In this document: piece after piece, positions 44,569 through 62,201 of the stretch
How the letters are laid out: every line of letters begins with the position of its first letter
Position numbering within the stretch: position 1 is the stretch's first letter
Origin: Drosophila pseudoobscura
Lineage: Eukaryota > Arthropoda > Insecta > Diptera > Drosophilidae
Assembly: GCF_009870125.1 (NCBI RefSeq)
Contig: NC_046679.1
Span: forward strand, 4,402,001 to 4,466,000
Reading direction: 5' to 3'
Length of the DNA stretch: 64,000 nt
The notes under the pieces: model-generated
Databases searched by the model: none
The model's input: the letters and a program-made list of their open reading frames with translations, nothing else
Told to the model about the DNA's origin: nothing
Position numbers and translations under genes: made by a program

Positions 44569-47274
44569 TCATTCCAGACCCTGGACACGTCGCTCCGCCA
44601 GGGATTCGTCTACTGCGTTCATGCCGCTAAAGCCGCTCGGCTGCATCGTCATGCTGGCTGTTCCCGAACTAATCGTTCGCAGGGCGCTAGAGTAACCGGA
44701 AAGCTCGGCCAGCGGAGCATTCACCAAAATCATCTGAATAAGCCAAAGGGGGTCAAAAGGGCCTGGAATAAGTCTGAAATGTGGCAGCAACTCACTTTAT
44801 TTCTTTCACCCTTGGGCAGTACATCGTTGATAAGGGCCCGTCGTCTGGATAGGTCGGCCATTATGCCCGAGATCCGTTCGCTGGGCGCCACAATCTGCAG
44901 GGCCATAATGGGCTCCAACAGGCGGGTACCGCTCGTGCTCAGCAGCTGCAAAAGATGGCCAAACGATTCACTTGACAAACTCAACCTGAGATTACGGAAT
45001 TCGCCCTTACTTTCTGGACGCACTGAGCCGCGGTGGCCATCACAAAGGAGTCGGCTGTGCCACGACCAATGATTGCATTGTGCAATCGGATCTGCGTGTC
45101 CACCACTTGACCGCCCACTCGGGGTCCACGCTCCAGAGCGCTGACAGAGCCTTTTCTTATCACCTGCAGAGTGCGAGGAGGCAGCGTGTTGAGGTTCGAC
45201 AGGTTCTCCGGTGACTTATCTAAACTTTGGGCACACAGATAAACGTAAGATCAGTTCTCGACTTGTTCGGACTTGCAGTGGGACAAACCTGAAGAGCTCG
45301 CCTTGGTCTTTGACCACCTCCAGGGTGAGGCTAACGTTCTGCTTGCTGCCAGCAATCTCCTTTTCCACGCTAAGCGTAGTGAGGGAAGGCGATTCGATGG
45401 TTTCCTTGTAGGCTATTTGCAGGGGACCCAGATCCACGTCGATCTTGTATTCGCTCAGAATGCGAGACTTGATGATGTCCATGTGCAGTTCCCCCATGCC
45501 GCCCAGCACTGTCTGACCGGTGACACTGTCGTAGCTGACGCGGAGACTGGGATCTTCCCGTTGCAGTTGCCTCAGGGCCTGCTCCATGGCCGTTTGCGAG
45601 GACACACTGGGGGGCTCAATGGAGCAGAAGTAGACGGCATCTGGTATTTGCCGGTCAATGCCGAACAGCTCGTCGGTGTCCAGTTCTTCATCCTCATCTG
45701 TTGAAACTGTGCCCTGGCTTTGCTTTAAACGTTTCTGGGCATTCCTCAGGGCTGTCTGACTAGATGTGAGCAGATCTCCAGTAACTGTTGACTAGCCAGG
45801 AACAAAGTTAGCCAATGCCCACTGTAAAGCCGCTGTAAAGCTTACCTTAAGACCCGCACATATGACCACATCTCCAGATTGCACGGCGCCCACCTCGCGG
45901 TATTCGTCAGCCAGGGGCTCATACAATTTGGATACTACCTCCGCTTGGCCCCGCGAGCAGATGAGACGCATGCCACGCTTTATCTCGCCGCGTAGAATGC
46001 GCACCAGAGTCAGAGGGCCCCGCTGCTTGTCGTGGACGATCTTAAAGACTTTGCCAGCCACTTCATTTCTGCAAAAGTTGACAAATTTCGGAAAACTATG
46101 TCATTTTCTGACGCTAAATTCTTACCCGAAGCAGTCGTAGATTTGGTTGCGTTCCTCAGGCGCTGGCAGATAGGTATTCACGGCATCCATTAAACGCTGT
46201 ATGCCAACGTTCTTGTAGGCAGAACCCAGCAGCACAGGAACGACCTTCTGCTGACAGGTGGCCCGGCGCAGGGCTCGTTCAATGAGCGCATTGCTGACGT
46301 TGTCAAAGCTCTCCGTGCTGATTACCACATCGGCCAGCTCGTCGTCCAGTCCCGATAGCTGATCGATCAGCTCATTGCGCTTTTCTTGCAGCTGCCGCAG
46401 ATCATCAGAGGGCTCCAGCTTCGTCTTGCTGTAGCTGCGACCCAGATCTTTCGGCTGCCACGTTAGCTGCTCCAATGTGATCACATCGTTGATGGCTGCA
46501 GGGAAAGAAGGTTTGAATGAAGTCCAGCACTCGCAGTAAACTCATAATTATACTCAAGAGCCCATCCTGGTTTTTTGAGGGGTATTGTATGCACACAGGC
46601 TGCGTTTCCAGCTTCGTTCTCAAATCATTGACGCATTTGTCAAAGTCTGCATCCGGACGATCCATCTTATTCACGAATGCCAGCCGCGGCAGCTTGTGCT
46701 TGTCCGCCTGCGTCCATACGGTGACAGTTTGGGCCTCAACACCAGCCGTGCCGTCCAGAACAACGACAACACCGTCCACGGCATACAGTGATTGCTCGAC
46801 CTCCATTGTGAAGTCAATGTGTCCGGGGGTGTCCAGCAGGTTGATGCTAAGTCAGTTAAAATGTTAGTAAAACAGATTGATGGAACCATTGCCATTGAAT
46901 GCACCCACCGATTACCACTCCAGGGAAAAGTCACGGCCGAGCTGCAAATCGTGATGCCGCGCTCCCGCTCTTGTGTTAGATAATCGGTCACCGTATTGCC
47001 CCGATGCACTTCCCCCAGAGACCGGGTCTTGCCTGAGTAGAACAGCATACGCTCGGTGGTTGTGGTCTTGCCTATGGACACAGGATTCACTTCATCAGCT
47101 TTGGTGCAATGACGAATATCAATCAAAACAGTCACCTGCATCAATGTGCGCCAGAATTCCAATGTTCCGGATGTTGCTGCTGTAGCTGCGCCTGAATATA
47201 TGCGCGGAGAGCTGGCGCAGCAACCTGTTGCGTGGCATTCCTCCACTGTGCAATGCATATTTCAGCATTTTCAT
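44569..47274 (-). CDS. mRRF2: Mitochondrial ribosome-releasing factor 2 / EF-G2 GTPase
   Basis: EF-G2mt works with RRF to split mitochondrial ribosomes after termination, without translocase activity. Nine exons join in phase: 47274-47136, 47071-46909, 46846-46554, 46495-46126, 46068-45846, 45791-45289, 45224-45011, 44945-44796, 44733-44569, giving 739 aa, the family length. A basic mitochondrial presequence ([20 protein letters not shown]) precedes the G1 loop [13 protein letters not shown], split by intron 1. Then come [12 protein letters not shown] (switch I), DTPGHIDF (G3), [10 protein letters not shown] (G4) and domains II to V with [10 protein letters not shown] and the C-terminal [19 protein letters not shown] Met three codons upstream of the usual start gives MKMLKY; both are in frame. 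It is the CG31159 orthologue. Confidence 0.94.
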
Positions 47275-47597
47275 TTATAAATTAAACTAAAACTAAATAA
47301 AATCCGGCAGAACTCGCGGCAGATATTTTGTTATCAGAAATCAGCTGTTTACTAATCGATAGGCGATATTTTCATTTTCCAGCCAACACGGACTCGGCGC
47401 GGCTATATTTTAATTGAGCCGTGAAATTTAATACAAAACCAAGCTGATATTGTGGAATTAAGTACATAAGAACCTATATAACAGATGATTCCCGCATAGG
47501 GAACGACTAGAGTACAGACAAGGAAAGAAATCGAACCCACACTCCAGCTCTCTACCATCACAGCATCGGACTTTTGTTTTGTTTAATAATTTGAAAT
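47275..47597. promoter_or_regulatory. Divergent promoter region (mRRF2 / SRBD1-like)
   Basis: About 320 bp between opposite start codons. ATCGATAG at 47355-47362 is a seven-of-eight DRE-type site in either strand (CTATCGATT). No TATA box lies near a plausible start. Confidence 0.45.
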
Positions 47598-50500
47598 ATG
47601 TCGACGCGCCCGCGTCGCCAAGCTGCGACAAGGAAAAGGCTGGTAATTGAGATATCTGATTCCGACGAAGATGCGACTTCAGAATCCAAGGATACCGACG
47701 AGTACAGGCCCGAACAGGCTCGGGCTGTAGATAGTGCTGCCGCTGCCACGGCAGGCGTGTAAGTAATAATATGATCAATATCTCTCTGATATCTGATATA
47801 TTCCCGGCCCCACACAGTGCCAAGCGAAAGCGGTGGCCTACAGCCCGGGACACTGCTGCTGACGCTCCAGCGGCAAAGAAAAAGCGCGTCAAAAAAGATT
47901 CCAACGTCGAAAATGCTTGCCCCAACCAAAGCAACCCTGAGACGGAAGCGGCGGCCTCTGCACCACCCCGATCCTTCACGCAACCAGACGGCGCTGCTGC
48001 CAGCACAACCACAGGACGAAGCTCCTTCTGGGAGCGTCGCAAGGTGTGGAACATCCATGAGCTACTGGCCGAAACGGAGAATATCCAGCCCACAGCAGCC
48101 CGTAATATTGTGGAGCTCTTTGAGAACGAAAACACCATTCCATTCATATGCCGGTACCTTCAGAAATATAAACAATATATTCATGCACTCTGCCTATAAA
48201 TAACATTGTATCCCTGCAGCTATCGGCGAGATTTGGTTGACCATTTGCCACCGGACCGATTGCGTGACATTCGCAACACCTACACGGAGATTGTGGATCT
48301 GCGAAAGAAGGCCGAGAACATAGTCACGCAGCTGGAGCGCGAAAATGTGATAAATGAAGAGATTCGGGATGAGCTGATGTGCGCGAAGAACAACGAGGAG
48401 CTAGAGTTTCTCTATGCCCCCTACAAGCCGGCCAGCAAGGGCACCCTGGCCGAGCGTGCCAAGGCACTGGGATTGGAGGATTATGCCGATCGTCTGCTAT
48501 ATGGAACTGCACCCCAAGTGAAGCTTTCATCCATTGTGGATCCTAGCAATGAGGCCTTGGCCACCGAGACGCTGGTGCTGAATGGAATCTGCAACATTAT
48601 TATACACAATATCAGCAAAAATACAAATGTATTGGAAGAGCTAAGGAGATTGTACGTGCCCCTCCACAGTTTCTGGCTTTAATCCAATCCACCGACTCAT
48701 GAGACACTCATACTTTCAGGCAAAACGTACACCGCATTGTGCTGATGTGCAGCAAGACAAAGGATTCGGCGGCCAGCAAGGCAAGCAGCGGCAGCGGCAG
48801 TAAAGCGACCAAGAGCAGTGCCATTGCCGACCGGAAGATAGATAGCTCAAAGTTTGAGAACTACTTTAATTTTCAGGGCGATATAAAGACAATTAGACCT
48901 CATCAGATGCTAGCCATCAATCGTGCTGAAAAGCACAAGTTTCTATCCGTAAAAATGGATACAAACGATTACCTAAAGAGAGATCTCTCTCGCTTCATCT
49001 CCGAGCAGTACATGTCCCAGGGCTTGCAGTATCCACTGCGAAGGGAGACATTTAACAGAGCCCTGGAAGAGTGCATAACGAAGAAATGTAAGCCTTAAAT
49101 ACTCTACTCTACCGTTCTGTACGTTGACCATGAGATTCTTTCAGTGCAGCCTTTGATGTGTCGACAGATACGCGCCGACCTGAAGGAGAAGGCACAAAAA
49201 GCGGCAATCGATGTTTTTGCCAAGAACCTGAAGCAGCTGCTGCTCATATCGCCTCTCAAGGGCGAACGCATTCTGGGTATCGATCCGGGCTTTACAAACG
49301 GCTGTAAACTGGCCATTATATCCGAGACGGCCGATGTGCTGGATACAGGCGTCATCTATCCGCATGGCGCGAGGGCCAACAAGCGAGCAGCCGAACAAAA
49401 GTTGGTGGAGCTGCTGAGCAAACACACGTAAGTATTTGTAAATCAATTGTCGAACTTTACGGCTTAGTTTACTGGCTGCCCTCTTGAACAGCTGCCAAGT
49501 GATTGCCCTGGGAAATGGCACCGCATGCCGCGAAACGGAGTTTTGGCTGACTGATCTGTTCCGTGCCGGGATTCTGGACAGCCGAAGCATACGCTACAGC
49601 ATCGTAAACGAGAACGGAGCCTCGGTTTACTCTTGCAGCGATGTGGCCAGCAAAGAGTTTCCCAATATGGATACGAACGAGCGGAGTGCCGTGTCCATAG
49701 CACGACGTCTTAATGATCCCCTCAGTGAGTATGTGAAGATAGAACCGCGCCACTTGGGCGTGGGCATGTACCAGCACGATGTGTCTCAGAAGACACTCAC
49801 GGAGTCCCTGAAGGACGTTGTCTCCGAATGCGTGAGCTATGTGGGCGTGGATCTAAATACCGCCAGTCTGAGTGTGCTCAAGTAGGTGGACAAATGATTG
49901 CTCTTGAAAACTATTCTAACTTGAATATTCCCCCCATGAAGACACATTGCTGGCCTGTCGGAGAAGAAGGCCGAAAAGATCATAGAGTATCGCACGGCGA
50001 AGGGGCCTTTCCAGTCCCGCAATGATCTGCTCTCGGTGCGTACTATAGGCGTAAAGTCATTCGTACAATGCGCTGGTTTCGTACGCATCGAGCCGCTGAG
50101 CGTGGGAGGGCGGCTGAAGAATCCACTTGACTGCACTTGGGTCCATCCTGAGAGCTACAAAGTGGCCGAAACGTAAGTGCACTTCAGGCATAACTTTTAT
50201 TCAACTTTCTGTGACATTTTCACCAGTCTGGAGGTGTCACTGGACTCTGTGCTAAATTTGCTGTCACTGCGAGTCAGCTTGGCAGCGATACCAATGTTGC
50301 AGAGATAGTTGTTAGTACGCCGCTTGACACAATCCTCACTGGAGTCCTCTTTCCGGCACCACGAAGGGCAATGCGGGGTCAGTGGGTCCTTTTTGTTGCA
50401 GCGCTTGCAGGTGCAGTGCTCTGTTCCGGCACGCAGGAAGCTCTTGAAATCACGCTTCTTCGAGAGCAACGCCAGATAGTCCTCAATGGAGTACTCCTTG

Positions 50501-52002
50501 TTGGGGTCCATAAGCTCGGCCCAGGTCAGAAGCTTGACGGCCACACCGAAGAAGTACTGGTTAATGTCATCGATGGTCTGCAGCACGTGGTCCAGCTTGA
50601 GTAGGAACGGGCTCTGCAAAGTACGATCCAGCTTGCTCAAACGCACCTCCAACTCCTTCCTGGACTGGCGAATGCTCAACAGAGATTTCGATAGCTGGTC
50701 ACTGAAAGAGAATGGTCAGCCACAAATAGAGAATTCTGGACTACGACTTACTTGGACTGATTAATGACATTGTAGGCCTTCTGAAACTCGCACAGCGCTC
50801 GTTCGGCGGTCATTCGACTTAGGTACTCGGGATAGATATTGGTGCAGCAACTTTCTCCGACCAGCAGTCGATAGCGCATGGCGTGATAGCGCATTGTCTC
50901 GGCCATTTTAATCTGCAAGACCTTGGCTCCAACCAGCTGTTTCTCCAGCTCCTTGAACTGCGTCTCTAGCAGAAGAATCTGCTCATGGACGCACTGCTCC
51001 AGTCTGAAATCATAGATCGTGTAAAGCGTCTTGCAGTGATCGAATGTGGGCTCCAGTATATCGAGTGGTATGGTAGCTCCCCGGCAAGGTGGCGGCAAAG
51101 GCCGACGCTTGTATCGCTCCGGCGGATACTCCCAGCACGGGCCGAAGCGTGCATCGTTGGTAACTGAGAGGGGATTCTCCCAGCAGGGCTTGTACACAGG
51201 CTTTTTTCCGCCATACGAAGGATCTCGGCCGCAGGCTATAATCTTGATCTTTGGCGGTTTTAGTTTCGGTGGATAGATCCAGCGTTCATCATACAAACGC
51301 TGCAGCTCAGCGATCGTTTGTTTGGGCGGCATTGAATTGAACTGAATTGAGAATTTGTACTACATATAGGAAATGTTTTATTACATCTTAATTTTTCCAG
51401 TATCCTTGGGGAATGTGACTTGAAATTGTCGGATATTGGCAAGGCTAGCTTTATAGCACGCATTAAAGAGTTTGCCGCCTCGAAAACGAAACTGGGTCGC
51501 ATAGCCAAGCAGCACAAGCTGCCCATGGATCGGGTAAGCCATTAGAACATTGCCTCTGAGTATTTTATTTTTATATATGGAATGGCTGCAGCTTGAGTTC
51601 CTGCTGGTGGCCTTGCAGCGGGAGCTGCTGCAGGACTATCGAGCTGATTTGGACAAGCGGCCGCTGTTCAAACAGGGACTGACACGAATCGAAGACCTCA
51701 GCGATTGTGAAGTGGTTACCGGTGAGAATCGACCCACGTACTCGTCTACCCTCGTCTAATCCTTTTTCTTCTATTTTCCAGGTGCTGTTACCAACGTAAC
51801 ACACTTTGGTGCCTTTGTCGACATTGGTGTGGAGCGGGACGGCCTCTTGCACAAGAGCCACATGAACAACTGCGACCTAAGCATTGGCGATCGCATTGTG
51901 GCCTCTGTGGTGAACCTGGACAAGAAGCGTCTGAAGTTCGGCCTACGTCTCGAGAATATGCTGGCTGAGACCGACACATCCTTCACCTTCAAGACGGAGT
52001 AA
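47598..52002 (+). CDS. Nuclear Tex-like / SRBD1 S1 RNA-binding protein
   Basis: SRBD1 is the animal homologue of bacterial Tex and yeast Spt6 cores, with RNA-binding and transcription-associated roles. Ten exons join in phase: 47598-47758, 47818-48153, 48220-48651, 48720-49087, 49145-49427, 49492-49881, 49942-50172, 51401-51533, 51592-51721, 51782-52002, giving 894 aa. The N-terminus is Ser/Asp-rich with a basic nuclear-localisation-like KKKRVKKD. Tex helical modules follow (about residues 130-460). The RuvC/YqgF-like domain begins ILGIDPGFTNG. The helix-hairpin-helix pair is VLKHIAGLSEKKAEKIIEYR...GVKSFVQCAG. The S1 domain is GAVTNVTHFGAFVDIGV...LLHKSHM. The family fits CG31156, from memory. 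Intron 7 hosts the antisense gene described next. Confidence 0.92.
50197..51332 (-). CDS. Unrecognised 361-aa protein nested antisense in an SRBD1 intron
   Basis: Two exons, 51332-50752 and 50701-50197, join in phase to 361 aa. It sits inside the host intron 50173-51400, with only 24 bp left at the host donor side and 68 bp at the acceptor side. The N-terminal half has Pro/Lys-rich sequence with two PCWE[NY]P motifs (KPCWENP, GPCWEYP). The middle is helical with a coiled-coil stretch ILLLETQFKELEKQLVGAK. The C-terminal half has a Cys-rich cluster (CTCKRCNKKDP, HCPSWC, DC, YLC) that could bind metal. No family is recognised. Small, nested, Cys-rich genes of this kind are often testis-expressed in flies; that is inference. 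Confidence 0.75.
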
Positions 52003-52352
52003 AAGCAAACAGTGGGAGCTTAATGTTTTTGGAAGTATTTAATGTATCATTCATATTGGGCTGCTCACATGAGCATATACATGTATACTATATATAACTC
52101 GTATATATGTACATATATATGTATATATATGTGTATCTGTATAGTATAACGGCTTTCCTAAAGTTACTCAAAGCTTATCAGTTAGTAATAAATGTTCACA
52201 TAAAAATCACCGCCTCTACAATGCGCGTTCTTGTTTCCCTTTTTCGTAATATGTTCTGAAGTTCTTAGATGAGAATGCTCGTGTGTGTCGGTGTGGTTTT
52301 TGGGGTTCTGGGTTCAAAGGGTTACGGATAGTACTCGTATTGCTTTAAAACT

Positions 52353-52382
52353 AAGTGAGTGAGTGAGTGAGGTGAGTGAGTG
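52353..52382 (+). repeat. (GTGA)n microsatellite
   Basis: AAGTGAGTGAGTGAGTGAGG followed by TGAGTGAGTG; simple tetranucleotide slippage repeat in non-coding sequence. Confidence 0.9.
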
Positions 52383-53001
52383 TGGGGGCTGCCCTCGCAG
52401 AGCCTTTAAAAATGTTGTAACTAAATCAATATACAATATGCATACATTTAGGCGCTTGGTTTAGCGGGCGAGCGAGCGAGCAAGCGAGTGTTCGCTTCAG
52501 TTAGTTGGTATTTTCGAATTTATTGCCGTTCCAGAAGAATTGTTAAAAATTATTATAAACAATGTTATACAGTTTGCATTTACATAATTACACAATACAA
52601 TATAATATACTCGTAATAATATATTCAAAAATATATAATATATATACTATATACTCGTATATGTATGTTTTGTTGTTCTTTAGATTTATTGTTTCCCCAT
52701 CAAATATCAATTTCATATTCTAGCTACATGGACATGTGGCGTAATCAACCGATAATTGCTCAAATAAATATTACTCATCCGCACATAATATTGGAGTAAG
52801 TTGTTGTTGTGTTCCCTACACAGATCAAATAGGATAATCTATCGCAAAAAGGCCAATGAACGAGTCATATATTTGAAGCATATGTGTGCTATGTATGTAT
52901 GATATATGTACGATTATTGCTTATGATAATGGTAGCTAATGTGCTCCTCTGATCTTCTGATCCTCTCATCGTTTTATTGTTACTGTTCTTCAGTTGTTCG
53001 C

Positions 53002-53032
53002 GCGTGTGTGTGTGTGTGTGTGGTGTGTGTGT
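53002..53032 (+). repeat. (GT)n microsatellite
   Basis: CGTGTGTGTGTGTGTGTGTG interrupted once by GG then GTGTGTGTGT. Confidence 0.9.
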
Positions 53033-55442
53033 AGCGAAATTGTTCAATAATTTATAATTTATTTTTATCATTTATAATGATAGCATAGGTAATGATGTAA
53101 GTATTGTATATCAATTCTCGTAATTATAATCTATGTGTATAAGCGATTCGCCCTCACGTTCTTAAACGGTCGTTAAACAGAATCCCTGGCAAACAAATCT
53201 AAATCGAAATGCCAAATATCTCTGTTGAACGACCGTCTCAGATTACATAGTACATAAAACCATCTCATACAAGTTAACAAATTCGATTACAAATTGGGTT
53301 CGTATTTGTAGTCTTAATCATCTCAAATTGATCTTCCGCTTAACCTTAAGATCCGGCACTTGGAATCATTCGAACGGTAAAGTAGGATTAATGTATTGGC
53401 AGATTTTTTGTTGTGTTTGTTTGTTGAGTGGGTGCCGCACGGCACGGCACGGCACAGCCGGAACGCGTGAGTGTGTGTGTGATGGGGTGGGTGTGTGGTT
53501 GGAGCCTCTCTCTCTCTTTACCGCTCCCGCTCCCTGCTGCATGAGTGCTGTTTATACGAGTGTGTGGTGTGGTGTTAAGTGGCAGCGTGGCATATTCGGA
53601 GTATTCTATATTCATGAGCATTGCATCACTGCATCATCTCTGAATAAGAGAGAGAATAAATAGAAAAAGTGTTACAGTCGAATTGTGGATGTTACATTTA
53701 GGGCGTGTGGCACTTACCGACTGCCAGGAGGCGGATGCGGATGTGTGTGTGTTTGTTTGTGTGTTGCAGGGTTGAAATGATCGAAATCAAGAGCGAAACG
53801 AAAAGTAATTAAACGAATTTTTTCTCCTTTCTGTAAGTTTAGAATGAAAACCAAAATTAGCAATCACCGAACAAAAGAGGTTCTGAAATGTTCGATATAA
53901 AGATGTGGAGCCAAGCTAGACACTGAAGAGTAAGCAATAAAACATTGAGATATATGTAGCCCATAGCTTGCTCACATTCAAGACAGGCTAGTAGGTACAG
54001 GTCGGGTCATTTACAGAGAGAGAAGCACCTTCGTTGGACTGCTGTCCGCGGATCGCTAGCCTCCAGGCAAGAGTCTACTACTCGTTTAAAGGCTTTTGGA
54101 AATGCCGCCAGAGCACGCTACAGCAGCAGAAGACATCGAGCCATCTGTAAGATTGAAGAATTCTTCCATTTGGGTTCTATTTTTGTTTGTTTGTTTTGGT
54201 TTTGACTGGCATTAATTCAACGGAACGTAACGAGTTGAGCGGGCGGGGGTAACAACGGATGGTAGCGAGTAACGAGTAACGCTGTTCGTTTTAGAGGCCA
54301 CAAAATGTCGGTTCGGTTAGGATGATTCTCATGGTATGGTACATCAGTGTAGGTGTTGTTTTGTGGATGCTTGAATGTGGGTCTACAATCAATCAATCAA
54401 TTAACCAGGATAACCAGCGAGGCGAGTAGAGTGAGATGATTCCAGGGATTCTCTTATCATACAAGCTTGTTTGGTATCGTTCTACTTAAAATTGTATCTC
54501 TATCTGATGTGTGCACATTTCTTGTAAAATTCTTGTAATATTTTGTATTCTCATCATCTATGGTATGTGTATGTATCTTTCGTATGCTTTTAGCTTAGGT
54601 ATAAACGCATAAACGTCTGCTACTAATGAACCACATTTGTGTTTTGTTTTTTTAAATATAATTTCTTCATTTCTTCGTTTCTAAATCTATGTATATTTCT
54701 ATATAGTATGCATGTATAACGCCAAAAGTTCGGGTTTATAGCTACAAGTGCTACCAAAAAACATTAGTTCTCTATAGTTAACTATGCGCATCTTGACTTT
54801 CGAATCTCGGTATAGGTTTTGATGAATCTTTCGAATTTTCACAGCATTTGTGGGGTTTGGGGTTTCGGGTGTGGGGTGTTGCACTCAAAATAAATCCACA
54901 TAACAACTAATTAGATTAGGGAACTATGTTTATGTCCACATGGTTTTAATTGCCTAAACGCAACGCTCAAGTCTGAATTCTGTATTATTGTTATAGTTAA
55001 AAACTATTTAAAATTAAAGCTTGTACAGAGTTCACAGATGGTTAGAGATGATCGAAGATGGTACAAATGTATGTATGATGGAACCACAATGAAAGGCAAG
55101 GCAAAACTCAAAAGGAACTTCGAAGAAAATAAAAAACACAACACGAAATATACAGTATATATTTACAGACACACACAATTAGAGAAATTAAAGAAATGTG
55201 AGTACATTGCAGTAACGCCAGCAACATAGGAAGACACCGCAGCAAACACAGTCCCAGAACAGCCTGTTCCAAAGCAAATGGGAAGGCACTGAGAACCGGG
55301 GATATCTTCTGGGGGCAGGTGGAACGAACAACACAAGTAACAAAACAAAACAGAATTGCGGGGAAAACAGGGAAACAGGAAACAGTAATGGATCGAAGCG
55401 ATCGCTTTAAACCACACAAGCTGAGAAAACTCCCATTACGCG

Positions 55443-62201
<6,759 letters not shown>

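Larger units (their letters stand above)
52003..55442. other. 3.4 kb gene-free interval (SRBD1 3' end to Efa6 3' end)
   Basis: No ORF longer than about 110 codons and none with a domain signal. It holds a TATG/TATA microsatellite (52076-52140), (GTGA)n at 52353-52382, GCGA repeats near 52467-52495, (GT)n at 53002-53032, CGGCA repeats at 53440-53458 and CGAGTAA repeats at 54267-54280. It probably contains a long Efa6 3' UTR on the minus strand. Confidence 0.45.
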
